Shown piece by piece: positions 41,869-50,619 of a stretch of DNA of 58,093 nucleotides. Location of the stretch: the NCBI GenBank assembly GCA_024640845.1, contig JAHEEE010000017.1:1-58093 (forward strand), in the 5' to 3' direction. A program made the translations under genes and the position numbers. The number at the start of each line of letters is the position of its first letter. Within the stretch, counting starts at the first letter, position 1. This stretch comes from Myxococcales bacterium (GTDB taxonomy: Bacteria > Myxococcota_A > Polyangia > Polyangiales > Houyiibacteriaceae). A model generated the notes under the pieces. It saw nothing but the letters and a program-made list of their open reading frames with translations, searched no databases and was not told the DNA's origin.

Positions 41869-42615
41869 TCAGGCCATCTCGGCGAGCGCTTGCTCGCTGA
41901 GCTCGAAGTCCGAGAACACGTTTTGTATGTCGTCGTGCTCTTCGAGCGCCTCGTAGAGCTGGATTAGCTTCTCTGCGTCGGGGCCTTCCACGATCTTGGG
42001 GTTGTTCGGGATGTATTCGAGTGAAGCTTCCGCGATCTCGATCCCCGCGCTCGCGATCGCGTCGCGAACCGAGTCCAGATCGTTGCGCGGTGTGGTCACG
42101 ACCCACTGATCGTCGGAGAGCTCCATGTTCTCCGCGCCGCCGCCCACGGCTGCCTCGAAGAGCTTCTCCTCGCTCACCGCGTCCTTGTCGATTCGAATCA
42201 TGCCCTTTTGCTCGAACGCCCACGCCGCCGACCCGCTCGTGCCAATCGTGCCGTAGTTCTTGTCGAAGATTTTGCGCACCTCCGCGATCGTTCGATTGCG
42301 GTTGTCGGTCACCACCTCGCACAAGAACAGAGCCCCGTCCGTCCCGACGCCTTCGTAGAGCAGCTCCTCGTACTCGACGCCCTCGAGCTCGCCGGTGCCC
42401 TTCTGGATGGCCCGCGTCACGTTGTCGGCCGGCATGTTCACGCTGCGGGCGAGGTCGATCGCGCGTCGCAGCCGACTGTTGCCGTCCGGGTCGCCTCCCC
42501 CGCTCCGCGCCGCGATCGTGATCTCTTTGATCACTTTGGTGAACAATTTCCCGCGCTTGGCGTCCTGGGCGCCCTTGCGTCGCTTGATTGTCGACCATTT
42601 GCTGTGGCCACTCAT
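41869..42615 (-). CDS. yebC: YebC/PmpR-family (TACO1-like) regulator
   Basis: A 248-residue YebC protein. It begins MSGHSKWSTIKRRKGAQDAK and contains RAIDLARSVNMPADNVTRAI and YEGVGTDGALFLCEVVTDN, family hallmarks. YebC proteins act in transcription control or in translation of proline-rich stretches. Directly upstream of ruvC, a widespread gene order. Start at 42615 rather than at 42633. Confidence 0.95.
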   Translation of the reverse strand: MSGHSKWSTIKRRKGAQDAKRGKLFTKVIKEITIAARSGGGDPDGNSRLRRAIDLARSVNMPADNVTRAIQKGTGELEGVEYEELLYEGVGTDGALFLCEVVTDNRNRTIAEVRKIFDKNYGTIGTSGSAAWAFEQKGMIRIDKDAVSEEKLFEAAVGGGAENMELSDDQWVVTTPRNDLDSVRDAIASAGIEIAEASLEYIPNNPKIVEGPDAEKLIQLYEALEEHDDIQNVFSDFELSEQALAEMA

Positions 42616-42701
42616 ATCGGGATTGTTATTCAACGGAATTGCTTGGCTATCAAGCCCTTAGCCGCAGTGAATAAGCCCCAGGCCCCGGCGTCGAACCTCC
42701 C

Positions 42702-43511
42702 ATGAAACGCTTCGGGATTCTCTTCATCGCGTTGCTCGGGGTCACCGGCTGCCGAGACGACCAGAGTTACGTCTGCATCTCCGACGGTCCGCTGAGTGAC
42801 CGCGGCTGCTTCTTCTGCGAGGGGGACGAATGCAAACCGCAGCCGCCGCCCGCGCGGACGATGTGCCTCACTGAAGCCGACTGCGCGGTCGACGAAGTCT
42901 GCACGACCATCGGCTGCGTCGCGCAGTGCAACGAGGAGTTCGAATGTCCGATCGGCACGACATGCGCAACGAGCGGCCTTTGTCTCAACCCCCTCGAAGA
43001 AGAACCGGCAACCCAAGAGCCCCCGCCGGCGCCGTTTAGCTGCCAGTTCAACTTCGAATGCGGGGACGGACGCATCTGTATCGATGGCGACTGCCTGTTC
43101 ACGTGCCTCGACGCGCCATGCCCCGACACACAGCAGTGCGTCGCGGGCGCTTGCCGGCCCTGCACCGAAGAGACCTGTCTCACCAACTGCAGCGAAGACG
43201 CCGAGTGTGAGGATTTCGAGTACTGCAGTGCTTTCCAATGCGTTCCCGACACGAGGCCGGTGGCGTTCTGCCCCGAAAACGATTGTCAGCCCGGTCGTGT
43301 GTGTGTGCGTGGCCAGTGCCGCACTCCGTGCGAGACCGATGAGCAATGCGCCCGCATCGACGCGACGATTCGCTTCTGCGCCCCTGTCGAGGAGATGAAC
43401 CTCTGTGTGCGCAGCAGCGAGGTGTTGGCAGAGTGTCAGCTCAACATCGACTGCGGGCTCGGCGAGGAGTGCGTGGATGGCGCTTGCGCGTCGACCTCGG
43501 CGTCTCCATGA
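42702..43511 (+). CDS. Cys-rich lipoprotein
   Basis: A 269-residue lipoprotein (lipobox GVTGC, Cys at residue 17) with many short cysteine modules of the form C-x5-C-x5-C (for example MCLTEADCAVDEVCTTIGC, CQFNFECGDGRICIDGDC, CPENDCQPGRVCVRGQC). Such repeats are typical of myxobacterial surface proteins, sometimes called Dickkopf/EGF-like repeats. Function unknown. Its last 76 bases overlap the glycosyltransferase gene on the other strand. Confidence 0.85.
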   Translation: MKRFGILFIALLGVTGCRDDQSYVCISDGPLSDRGCFFCEGDECKPQPPPARTMCLTEADCAVDEVCTTIGCVAQCNEEFECPIGTTCATSGLCLNPLEEEPATQEPPPAPFSCQFNFECGDGRICIDGDCLFTCLDAPCPDTQQCVAGACRPCTEETCLTNCSEDAECEDFEYCSAFQCVPDTRPVAFCPENDCQPGRVCVRGQCRTPCETDEQCARIDATIRFCAPVEEMNLCVRSSEVLAECQLNIDCGLGEECVDGACASTSASP

Positions 43512-44968
43512 GGCTGGCTGCGGCGCGTCTCGATCAGGCTCGTGACGCCCACGTAGAGAAAACCGGCTGAGAACAGCGTCACGAAAGGAACGCTCGCCCA
43601 GCTTCGTGTCGCAATTGCGACGACCAGAGTGGCGGTGCAATAGAGCCCAAACGCGAGCTCGAGCACGTTGTGCCATGGCTGCCGACCGCGATAGGCGATT
43701 GGTCCCGATGCGCCTTGCTCGTCAGTCGCACCGCTCTTGGGCGTCCTCACGAACTCGACGTCACGGCCGAACCACCCCTCGATCGCAGCCCGGCCGTTGT
43801 TGACGGCGAGCCCGATCCCGAGCGCCATCATCGCAGGCAGGCGCTTCACCGCTTGCCAGTTTCCGCCGTAAAGATCCCTGTGCGCGACGAGATAGAACGC
43901 TGCGACCGAGCCGCAGGTCGCCCAGAACATGGGTACGTCGAGCAGCAGCAGCGTCGGATCTTCCATACGGCGCCGGATCAGCATGTTGGGAAGCTGAAGC
44001 GCCGCCAGCAGCAGAAGGAACACGTAGGCGACGTTGTTGGTCAGGTGGAAGAAGGCTTCGCGTTTTACCTTCGCCGGGACCGGCGCCTGGAGAATGCGGC
44101 CGAGCAGCTTCCGCGCGGTTTGTATCGAGCCCTTGGCCCAGCGGTACTGTTGGCTCTTGAAGCTGCTCATGTCGCCGGGAAGCTCCGCGGGAACCGAAAC
44201 CTGGGGCGCGTAGACGAACGCCCAGCCAGCGAGCTGGGCCCGATAGCTCAAGTCCATGTCCTCCGTGACCGTGTCGTGCTCCCATCCGCCCGCGTCCTCG
44301 ATGGCAGCCCGGCGCCACATGCCGGCGGTCCCATTGAAGTTGAAGAAGCGCCCGGTGCGGTTGCGCGCGGCGTGCTCGATGACGAAATGCCCGTCGAGCA
44401 GCATCGCCTGGCAACGCGTGAGTAGGGAGTGCTCTCGGTTCAAGTGCGCCCAACGCGCTTGGACCATGCCGACGGACGGGTCGGTGAAGAAGTCGATGAG
44501 GTCTCGAACGGCGCTCTCGGGGGGAACGAAGTCGGCGTCGAAAACCAAGACGAAATCGCCTTCGGCGCTTTGTAACCCATGCTCCAGTGCACCCGCCTTG
44601 TAACCCACTCGGCCCGCTCGTCGAACGTACCGGATGTTCAAGCCATCCTGGCGAAGCGCCTCACATCGCGCCCGAGCGATCGAGGCCGTTTTGTCCGTGG
44701 AGTCGTCCAGAACCTGGATCTCCAGGCGGTCCCGCGGGTAGTCGATGCGCGCCGCAGCTTCGATGACGCGCTCTGCAACCAAGAGCTCGTTGAACATCGG
44801 CAACTGCACCGTGACCCGGGGCAGCTCGGCTTCGACGAAACGGTCCCGCGGAGCCGCATGTTCCCGCCTGTGGCGGAGGTACGACCAGAGGAGCGCGCTC
44901 CGGTGAAGCCCGTAGAGCGCCAGGATTCCCAAGGTAAGCAAGTAGACAACGATGATGAGAGTTTCCAC
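43436..44968 (-). CDS. Processive GT2 glycosyltransferase (cellulose synthase-like)
   Basis: A 510-residue membrane GT2 enzyme. N-terminal membrane helix, then the catalytic domain with PMFNE, LDDSTDKT, the DAD triad in FDADFVPPES, TEDMDLSYRA and QQYRWAKGS (the D,D,D,QxxRW set of processive synthases). Three or four C-terminal membrane helices follow. It should polymerise or transfer a sugar for an exopolysaccharide or glycolipid. GTG start at 44968. The C-terminal tail is low-complexity and overlaps the lipoprotein by 76 bases. Confidence 0.9.
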   Translation of the reverse strand: METLIIVVYLLTLGILALYGLHRSALLWSYLRHRREHAAPRDRFVEAELPRVTVQLPMFNELLVAERVIEAAARIDYPRDRLEIQVLDDSTDKTASIARARCEALRQDGLNIRYVRRAGRVGYKAGALEHGLQSAEGDFVLVFDADFVPPESAVRDLIDFFTDPSVGMVQARWAHLNREHSLLTRCQAMLLDGHFVIEHAARNRTGRFFNFNGTAGMWRRAAIEDAGGWEHDTVTEDMDLSYRAQLAGWAFVYAPQVSVPAELPGDMSSFKSQQYRWAKGSIQTARKLLGRILQAPVPAKVKREAFFHLTNNVAYVFLLLLAALQLPNMLIRRRMEDPTLLLLDVPMFWATCGSVAAFYLVAHRDLYGGNWQAVKRLPAMMALGIGLAVNNGRAAIEGWFGRDVEFVRTPKSGATDEQGASGPIAYRGRQPWHNVLELAFGLYCTATLVVAIATRSWASVPFVTLFSAGFLYVGVTSLIETRRSQPHGDAEVDAQAPSTHSSPSPQSMLS

Positions 44969-45001
44969 GGACGAGTCTCGGAGTTATGGGACGGCCTCGG
45001 C

Positions 45002-46456
45002 TCACGTCGAGGGTGCTTCGGCGCTCGAAGCGATCTCGGCGGCGGCGCGCAGTCGCTCGACCGTCTTTTCCTTACCGAGCACGGCCATCACCTCGAAGAG
45101 CCCAGGGCTCTTCGTGCGACCCGTCATGGCGACGCGCGCGGGCTGGGCCACGTTCTTCATCGGAAGCTCGTTTTCTTCCATCCATGCTTTGACGGCGTTT
45201 TCGAGTGTCTCGACGTCGAACGGATCGACTGCCTCGACGACCTGAGCCAGCCGCAGCAAGTTCTCGGCGTTGCCGGGGACCAAGAACTTCCGCTTCCCCT
45301 TCTCGTCGAACACGACAGGCCGGAAAAAGTAGTCCACCGCCTCGGCGAGCTCGATGAGCGTCGACGCCCTTGGTTTGGCGTAGGGGATGGCCTTGCGGAG
45401 GGTGGGGTCGTCGCCGGCCACCTCGACGCCGAGGTCGGCCAAGAAGGGGACGACTCTCCGCGCAAGCTCTTCATCTGGCAGCATGCGAAGGTGCTCGGCC
45501 TGCACGTGGAGGAACTTCTTTGCGTCGTATCGGCCCGCCGTCGACCCAACGCGGTCCCAGCTGAACTTCTCGATGAGTTCCTGACGCGTGAAGATCTCCT
45601 GATCGCCATGCGACCAGCCAAGACGTGCCAAGTAGTTGATTACGCCGTCGGGCAGATACCCCATGTCACGGTATTCCAATACGCCTACGGCGGCGTGGCG
45701 CTTCGACAGCTTCTCGCCGTTCGGCGCGAGCACCATCGGCATGTGCGCGAACTCAGGCACTTCGGCGCCAAGCGCGCGATAAAGCAGGATCTGCGGTGCG
45801 GTATTGATCACGTGGTCATCGCCCCGCGCCACGAGCGTGACTCCCATCGTCAGATCGTCGACCACGCAGCCAAAGTTGTAGAGCGGCATTCCGTCCGGGC
45901 GCAGCAAGATGAAATCCTGGAGGGTCGAGTGCTGAATCTCGATCCTGCCTTTGACGGCGTCGTTCCAGCTGGTCGTGCCGGTGTGGGGGGCGCGAAACCG
46001 GATGACATGACGCGAGTTTGAATCCTCGGGCGCACCACTCCGATCGCGCCATGGGCTTTCGAAACGGAAGCCATCTTTCGTCCCCGACTGTCGGTGGGCT
46101 TCGCGCGAGGCGGCGATCTCTTCCTTCGTGGCGTAGCAGCGATAGGCGTGGCCGTTTTCGATCAGCCTCTCGGCGACCTGCGCATAGATGTGCAAGCGCT
46201 TGCTTTGCACGTAGGGGCCGTGCTCGCCGCCGACCTCGGGTCCTTCGTCCCAGTCGAGGCCGAGCCAACGCATGGATTCGAGCACGACCTGAATGCTCTC
46301 GTCGGTGCTGCGCTCTCGATCCGTATCCTCGATGCGCAAAATGAAGGTGCCTTGGTGTCGTCGCGCCCAGAGCCAGCTGTAGAGCGCCGTTCGCACGCCA
46401 CCAATGTGAAGGTAACCTGTGGGCGAAGGCGCGAAACGAACGCGGACTTCCGACAT
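45002..46456 (-). CDS. gltX: Glutamyl-tRNA synthetase
   Basis: GluRS, 484 residues. Class I signatures are HIGG in SPTGYLHIGGVRTA and KLSKRH in NGEKLSKRHAAVG. The stem-contact and anticodon-binding domains follow. It charges tRNA-Glu (and possibly tRNA-Gln before amidation). Single-gene unit, 33 bases from the divergent-to-tail glycosyltransferase start. Confidence 0.96.
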   Translation of the reverse strand: MSEVRVRFAPSPTGYLHIGGVRTALYSWLWARRHQGTFILRIEDTDRERSTDESIQVVLESMRWLGLDWDEGPEVGGEHGPYVQSKRLHIYAQVAERLIENGHAYRCYATKEEIAASREAHRQSGTKDGFRFESPWRDRSGAPEDSNSRHVIRFRAPHTGTTSWNDAVKGRIEIQHSTLQDFILLRPDGMPLYNFGCVVDDLTMGVTLVARGDDHVINTAPQILLYRALGAEVPEFAHMPMVLAPNGEKLSKRHAAVGVLEYRDMGYLPDGVINYLARLGWSHGDQEIFTRQELIEKFSWDRVGSTAGRYDAKKFLHVQAEHLRMLPDEELARRVVPFLADLGVEVAGDDPTLRKAIPYAKPRASTLIELAEAVDYFFRPVVFDEKGKRKFLVPGNAENLLRLAQVVEAVDPFDVETLENAVKAWMEENELPMKNVAQPARVAMTGRTKSPGLFEVMAVLGKEKTVERLRAAAEIASSAEAPST

Positions 46457-46556
46457 GGGCGAGAGCTAACTGCCTGCCGGGACCCGGTCAAGGTGGGCCT
46501 CTCCTCCTCGGCGGCGGCTTGACCGGGCGTGCGACCCTGCGCACCCTCGCTCGCTA

Positions 46557-47903
46557 ATGGTGGCGCCTCAGGTCCTCGTGGAGCGGCTCAATCGCGGCGT
46601 GTCCAAGCGCAACGCGCGGTGGACCTTCGTACGCGACCACGAGTTTGGCGATGCGCTCACGCTCCGCCGATTTCGCCTCGGAAACGGTTTGACGGTCTTG
46701 ACGCTCGTCGATCGCTCGGCACCTACGGTCAGCTACCACACGTGGTTTCGCGTTGGGTCGCGCCACGAACGACCTGGCAAAACAGGCCTCGCTCATCTCT
46801 TCGAGCACCTGATGTTCAACGAAACGCGCGACCACCCACACGGCGACTTCGATCGCTTGCTCGAGGGCGCCGGCGCGGAAGCCAACGCGGCGACCTGGAC
46901 CGACTGGACCTACTACTATGAAAATGCGCCGCGGGATGCGCTGCCGCTTCTCGTCGAGCTCGAGGCCGATCGAATGGGGAACCTCGTCCTGCGGGCGCCT
47001 CAGGTTGCGTCGGAGAAGGAAGTCGTCGCCAACGAACGCAAGCTACGGGTAGACGATGACATCGAAGGAAAAGCGCTAGAGCTTCTCTACGCGACCGCGT
47101 TCCGACGCCACCCGTACGGCTGGCCGACGATCGGTTGGATGGAAGACATTCGCGCGTTCGACGTTCGCGACTGCCAGAGGTTCTATCGAACCCACTACGC
47201 TCCGGGGAACGCGACCGTCGTCGTTGCGGGTGACTTCGATGAGAAGAAAGCCCTGGGCTTGATACGAGACCACTACGGTGGCTTCCCGAAGACGGCTGCG
47301 GCCAAGACCGTCGTGCAGCCCAAGGAGCCTTCCCAGCGCGCCGAACGCGTCGTGCAGCTTCGGGCGCCAACTCCGACGGAGAAGATCCTGCTCGGCTACC
47401 AAGCCCCCGCATTCGGGGATCCGGATACGCCCGCACTCGTCGTTGCCAACGAGGTTTTGTTTGGCGGCCGGAGCTCGCGCCTCCATCGAGTCTTCTGTAT
47501 CGAGGAGGAGATCGCGCTGTCGGTCCGCGGCTCCATCTCGCCGTTCGTCGACCCCGGGCTGTACGAGATGTGGATCTTCGTCCACGAGGGCAAACGCCGT
47601 CAGGATGCGCTCGGGCGCCTCGAACAGGAGCTCCGCAAGCTCGCGTCAGACGGCCCGACTCGGCCCGAGCTCGAGAAGGCGATCAACCAGCTCGAGCTCT
47701 CATTCCTGCACAGCATGGAAACCGCGGGCGGGAAAGCGGAGCAGATCGGCTTCTACGAAACCGTCGCGGGGGACGGATCGGCCGTGTTCGACCGCCTCGA
47801 GGCGTATCGAGGTGTCACCGCCGCGGACGTGAAGCGCGTCGTCGACAAGTACCTCCGTCCGTCTCGTCGCACCCGTGTGGAGATCCGCCGAGGCGGCGGA
47901 TGA
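46557..47903 (+). CDS. M16 zinc peptidase, catalytic subunit
   Basis: A 448-residue inverzincin. The zinc/catalytic motif HxxEH is intact: HLFEH at about residues 80-84 in TGLAHLFEHLMFNET, with a downstream glutamate in ELEADRMGN. It lacks an obvious signal peptide. The next gene, overlapping by 4 bases, encodes a homologue without the motif, so the two likely form the heterodimer seen in two-subunit bacterial M16 enzymes and mitochondrial processing peptidase. Confidence 0.92.
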   Translation: MVAPQVLVERLNRGVSKRNARWTFVRDHEFGDALTLRRFRLGNGLTVLTLVDRSAPTVSYHTWFRVGSRHERPGKTGLAHLFEHLMFNETRDHPHGDFDRLLEGAGAEANAATWTDWTYYYENAPRDALPLLVELEADRMGNLVLRAPQVASEKEVVANERKLRVDDDIEGKALELLYATAFRRHPYGWPTIGWMEDIRAFDVRDCQRFYRTHYAPGNATVVVAGDFDEKKALGLIRDHYGGFPKTAAAKTVVQPKEPSQRAERVVQLRAPTPTEKILLGYQAPAFGDPDTPALVVANEVLFGGRSSRLHRVFCIEEEIALSVRGSISPFVDPGLYEMWIFVHEGKRRQDALGRLEQELRKLASDGPTRPELEKAINQLELSFLHSMETAGGKAEQIGFYETVAGDGSAVFDRLEAYRGVTAADVKRVVDKYLRPSRRTRVEIRRGGG

Positions 47904-49174
47904 GCCTGTTCGTCGAATCGAGCGATGTGCTCCCTCTGGTCGACCTCGAGGTCGCGTTTCCGGTGGGAAGCCTGCATGATCCAGCCGGCAAGGAGGGGCT
48001 GGCGCAGCTCACGGGTCACCTGATGCGCAGGGGGCCGCGTGGCTTGTCGCAGGAGCGCTTCGAGGACGCGCTTGCTGCGCTTGGCGCGCGCGCCTCGGTC
48101 GAGGTCTCGATGCGCTCGACCCGCGTTCGCGCCACCGTCCTTCGACGCAACCTCGAGCCTCTCCTCGCGCTCGTTGCCCGCATGATTTGGCGCCCTGCGC
48201 TGCGTTCCGCGGACTACGCGAAGCTCCGGCGCCAAGCCCAGGCCTCGCTCACCGCGCGCCTCGACGACGATCAAACCCTCGGCGCCCTCCGTTTCCGTCG
48301 TGCGCTCTTCGGCTCGCACCCGTATGGGCGCACGTTGGGCGGTACCGCAGCGAGCCTCGCTCGCATCGACGTCGATCGAGTACGCGGTTTCTATCGGCGC
48401 CACATCGAAAACGGCGATTTCATCGTAGGGATTGCGGGCGATGTCGCAGAGCGCGACGCGCGCTCGTTGATCGAAGCGCACTTCCCCGCGCTCGGTGTTT
48501 GCCGGAGGCAGGATCGCAAGCTTCGAGCGACACGCGCGCGACGTGGACGTCACGTCGTCATCGTGGACAAGCCCGAGCGCACGCAGACGCAGCTTTTCAT
48601 CGGAACACTCGGCGCGCGCACGCGGGATCCGAAGCTATTTCCGCTGATCGTTTCAAACACCGCGTTCGGCGGCACGTTCAGCGGACCGCTGATGCAAGAG
48701 ATTCGCGGCGTACGGGGTTGGAGCTATGGAGCGTACAGTCGGCTCTTACACTCCACGCAGCGAGACGCATGGTACATGTGGACGGCGCCGGCGTCCGAGT
48801 ACTCCGCGGACTGCGCGACTCTTCAGCTCGAGCTTCTCGAACGTTGGGTCGAACGCGGCGTCAAGCTCACCGAGCTCAAGTTCGCACAGCGCTACCTGAT
48901 CAACAGCCATTGCTTCGATCGAGACACGCCCTCCAAGCGGCTCGAAGCCACGATGGACGTCGAGCTCCTGGGTATCCCGCGACGCTACGTCGACGAGCAC
49001 GACCGACTGATCGCCGGCGTCACGAGAGCTCAGGCCAACGAAGCCACCCGCGCGCGAATCTCGCCACGGGACCTCACGATTGTCGTCGTCGCCACGGCAG
49101 CCGAGGTGGCCTCTTCGTTCGAGGCCCTACCTGGGCTGGCTTCCATCGAAATCGTGCCTTTTGACGGCACTTAG
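47900..49174 (+). CDS. M16 peptidase, non-catalytic subunit
   Basis: A 424-residue M16 homologue. At the position of HxxEH it has TGHLMRRG, so it cannot bind catalytic zinc. The Arg/Tyr pair typical of the partner subunit is present in IRGVRGWSYGAYSRL. Start ATG 47900 overlaps the upstream stop (ATGA). It probably supplies substrate-binding residues to the active subunit. It overlaps the PilZ gene by 4 bases tail-to-tail. Confidence 0.9.
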   Translation: MSLFVESSDVLPLVDLEVAFPVGSLHDPAGKEGLAQLTGHLMRRGPRGLSQERFEDALAALGARASVEVSMRSTRVRATVLRRNLEPLLALVARMIWRPALRSADYAKLRRQAQASLTARLDDDQTLGALRFRRALFGSHPYGRTLGGTAASLARIDVDRVRGFYRRHIENGDFIVGIAGDVAERDARSLIEAHFPALGVCRRQDRKLRATRARRGRHVVIVDKPERTQTQLFIGTLGARTRDPKLFPLIVSNTAFGGTFSGPLMQEIRGVRGWSYGAYSRLLHSTQRDAWYMWTAPASEYSADCATLQLELLERWVERGVKLTELKFAQRYLINSHCFDRDTPSKRLEATMDVELLGIPRRYVDEHDRLIAGVTRAQANEATRARISPRDLTIVVVATAAEVASSFEALPGLASIEIVPFDGT

Positions 49175-49908
49175 CGGGTCAACACGCGGTGGAGCTCGGA
49201 GCGGCTCCAGATCCGGGGGACCTCGACCTCGGGTAGCTTCGCGAGCCGTTGTGCGCATTCGGGGAGGGCGACGTCGGGCTCCGGCAAAATGATCGTCTTG
49301 AGGCTGTCCGATCGGGCAAAGAACTCGACGACTTCCATCGAGCGCGGATCGTGGGTCACGGAGTGAATGACGAGCCCCGAGTATTGGGTCTCTTCGCCTT
49401 CGAGCTCACGGACTGCGTCGGCGAGCGAGTCGACCGCGAGCACGGGGATTCCGAAGCTACGGATCTCCGATTCGATCTCTTCGCGTACGCGACGCCGTGG
49501 TTCGAACACCAACAGCGGAAGTCGTTCGGCCTTGGCGTCGCGACGGAGCAATGCTCGCAACACGGCGTCGTGTATCGTGTCTTCCTGGTCGGCTGACAGC
49601 ACCGGAAACGAAATCGCGAGCCCGACACCGTCTCCGTTTCCATTGCCGCTGCCGTTCAGTTGGTCGCGCACGCTCCGCACTGAGCCGGTGAGACTCATCG
49701 TCTCCCCACCCGCTGCAAGATCGATCAAGAGGTGGACGAGGTGACCAGGGCGTAAGTCACATGAGCCGGAGATCAACGCGCCGCCGGCGGAGATGTTTTC
49801 GAGCGTGTACTGCCCGATGCGATCGCCTCGTTGAAACAGGACGGCCCGGCCGTCGAGATCAACACGATGGTTCGAGCGTCGATCTCGTTGTGCCCTGGCA
49901 TGTCCCAT
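49171..49908 (-). CDS. PilZ-domain protein with receiver-like C-terminus
   Basis: A 245-residue protein. The N-terminal PilZ domain (about 1-110) has the c-di-GMP-binding pair RRSNHR and NISAGGALISG (RxxxR and N/DxSxxG). The C-terminal part (about 125-245) has the alternating pattern of a receiver domain but lacks a phosphoacceptor aspartate motif. It is likely a c-di-GMP effector fitting with the three GGDEF proteins in the window. A Gly/Asn run (NGSGNGNGDG) lies in a loop of the PilZ domain. Confidence 0.84.
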   Translation of the reverse strand: MGHARAQRDRRSNHRVDLDGRAVLFQRGDRIGQYTLENISAGGALISGSCDLRPGHLVHLLIDLAAGGETMSLTGSVRSVRDQLNGSGNGNGDGVGLAISFPVLSADQEDTIHDAVLRALLRRDAKAERLPLLVFEPRRRVREEIESEIRSFGIPVLAVDSLADAVRELEGEETQYSGLVIHSVTHDPRSMEVVEFFARSDSLKTIILPEPDVALPECAQRLAKLPEVEVPRIWSRSELHRVLTR

Positions 49909-50027
49909 CGAGCTTTAAGAGTGCCGAGCCGCGCCGAGAAAAGCTAGTCCACAGGGGGTGACAACCCGGTCTCTTGTGTGATTCCTACAGTTTTCAAAAT
50001 GGGGGTTCTCAAATGCTCAGATGATTA

Positions 50028-50033
50028 TATAAT
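50028..50033 (+). promoter_or_regulatory. Candidate -10 box (TATAAT) for the CBS gene
   Basis: A perfect TATAAT in an AT-rich patch, with a weak TTCTCA (50006-50011) 16 bases upstream. Predicted transcription start near 50040, 16 bases before the GTG at 50056, leaving room for the GAGG ribosome site. Confidence 0.4.
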
Positions 50034-50055
50034 CGGCGAAAAGCGAGGTTCGACA

Positions 50056-50541
50056 GTGTTGAAGACGAAAGTAAGGGACGTCATTCGAAGAAAAGGGGAC
50101 GCCGTCTATTCGGTCGGGCCTCTCGCGACCGTGATCGAGGCGGTCAACGTGATGAATGAGCATCACGTCGGTTCGGTTCTGGTGACCGACGGGGGCTCGC
50201 CAGTCGGGATCTTTTCCGAGCGAGACGTCTTGGTTCGCGTCGTCGCCGCCCATCGTGACCCGCGTCAGACGCTCGTTCGCGACGTCATGACCACGCGGCT
50301 TCACACGGCGACCCCGGACGCCACGTTGCTCGACGTGATGAGTTTGATGACCGACCGCCGTTGTCGCCACGTTCCAGTGATGGAGGGGAAAAGGCTCATC
50401 GGCCTGGTGTCGATCGGCGATATCACCAAAGCCACCCATTACAATCTACGCCAAGAAGTTCGCGAGCTTTCGAATTACATCGGGGGTCCGTATGTCGCTG
50501 GCGTCGAGATTGCCGGCTTCCGCGCGGGGGAGGACTTGTGA
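50056..50541 (+). CDS. Tandem CBS-domain protein
   Basis: A 161-residue protein made only of two CBS motifs (about 10-70 and 78-135): MNEHHVGSVLVTDG...GIFSERDVLVRV and MTDRRCRHVPVMEGKRLIG...SIGDITKA. Such proteins bind adenosine nucleotides or SAM and regulate partners. GTG 50056 is preferred because GAGG lies seven bases upstream and an upstream TATAAT box would exclude the longer frame starting at 49978. Confidence 0.82.
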   Translation: MLKTKVRDVIRRKGDAVYSVGPLATVIEAVNVMNEHHVGSVLVTDGGSPVGIFSERDVLVRVVAAHRDPRQTLVRDVMTTRLHTATPDATLLDVMSLMTDRRCRHVPVMEGKRLIGLVSIGDITKATHYNLRQEVRELSNYIGGPYVAGVEIAGFRAGEDL

Positions 50542-50581
50542 GCGGGTTTGCTCTACCTCGGATCTGCGTCTTTCGGTCGCA

Positions 50582-50610
50582 GTGACACGCTAATTCCGCT
50601 CTGTTAGAGT
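50582..50610 (+). promoter_or_regulatory. Candidate promoter, possibly giving a leaderless mRNA
   Basis: GTGACA (50582-50587), 17-base spacer, TAGAGT (50605-50610). The predicted start of transcription is about 50617, three bases before the ATG at 50620, and no Shine-Dalgarno is seen, consistent with a leaderless transcript. Confidence 0.4.
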
Positions 50611-50619
50611 GCCCGGCGT

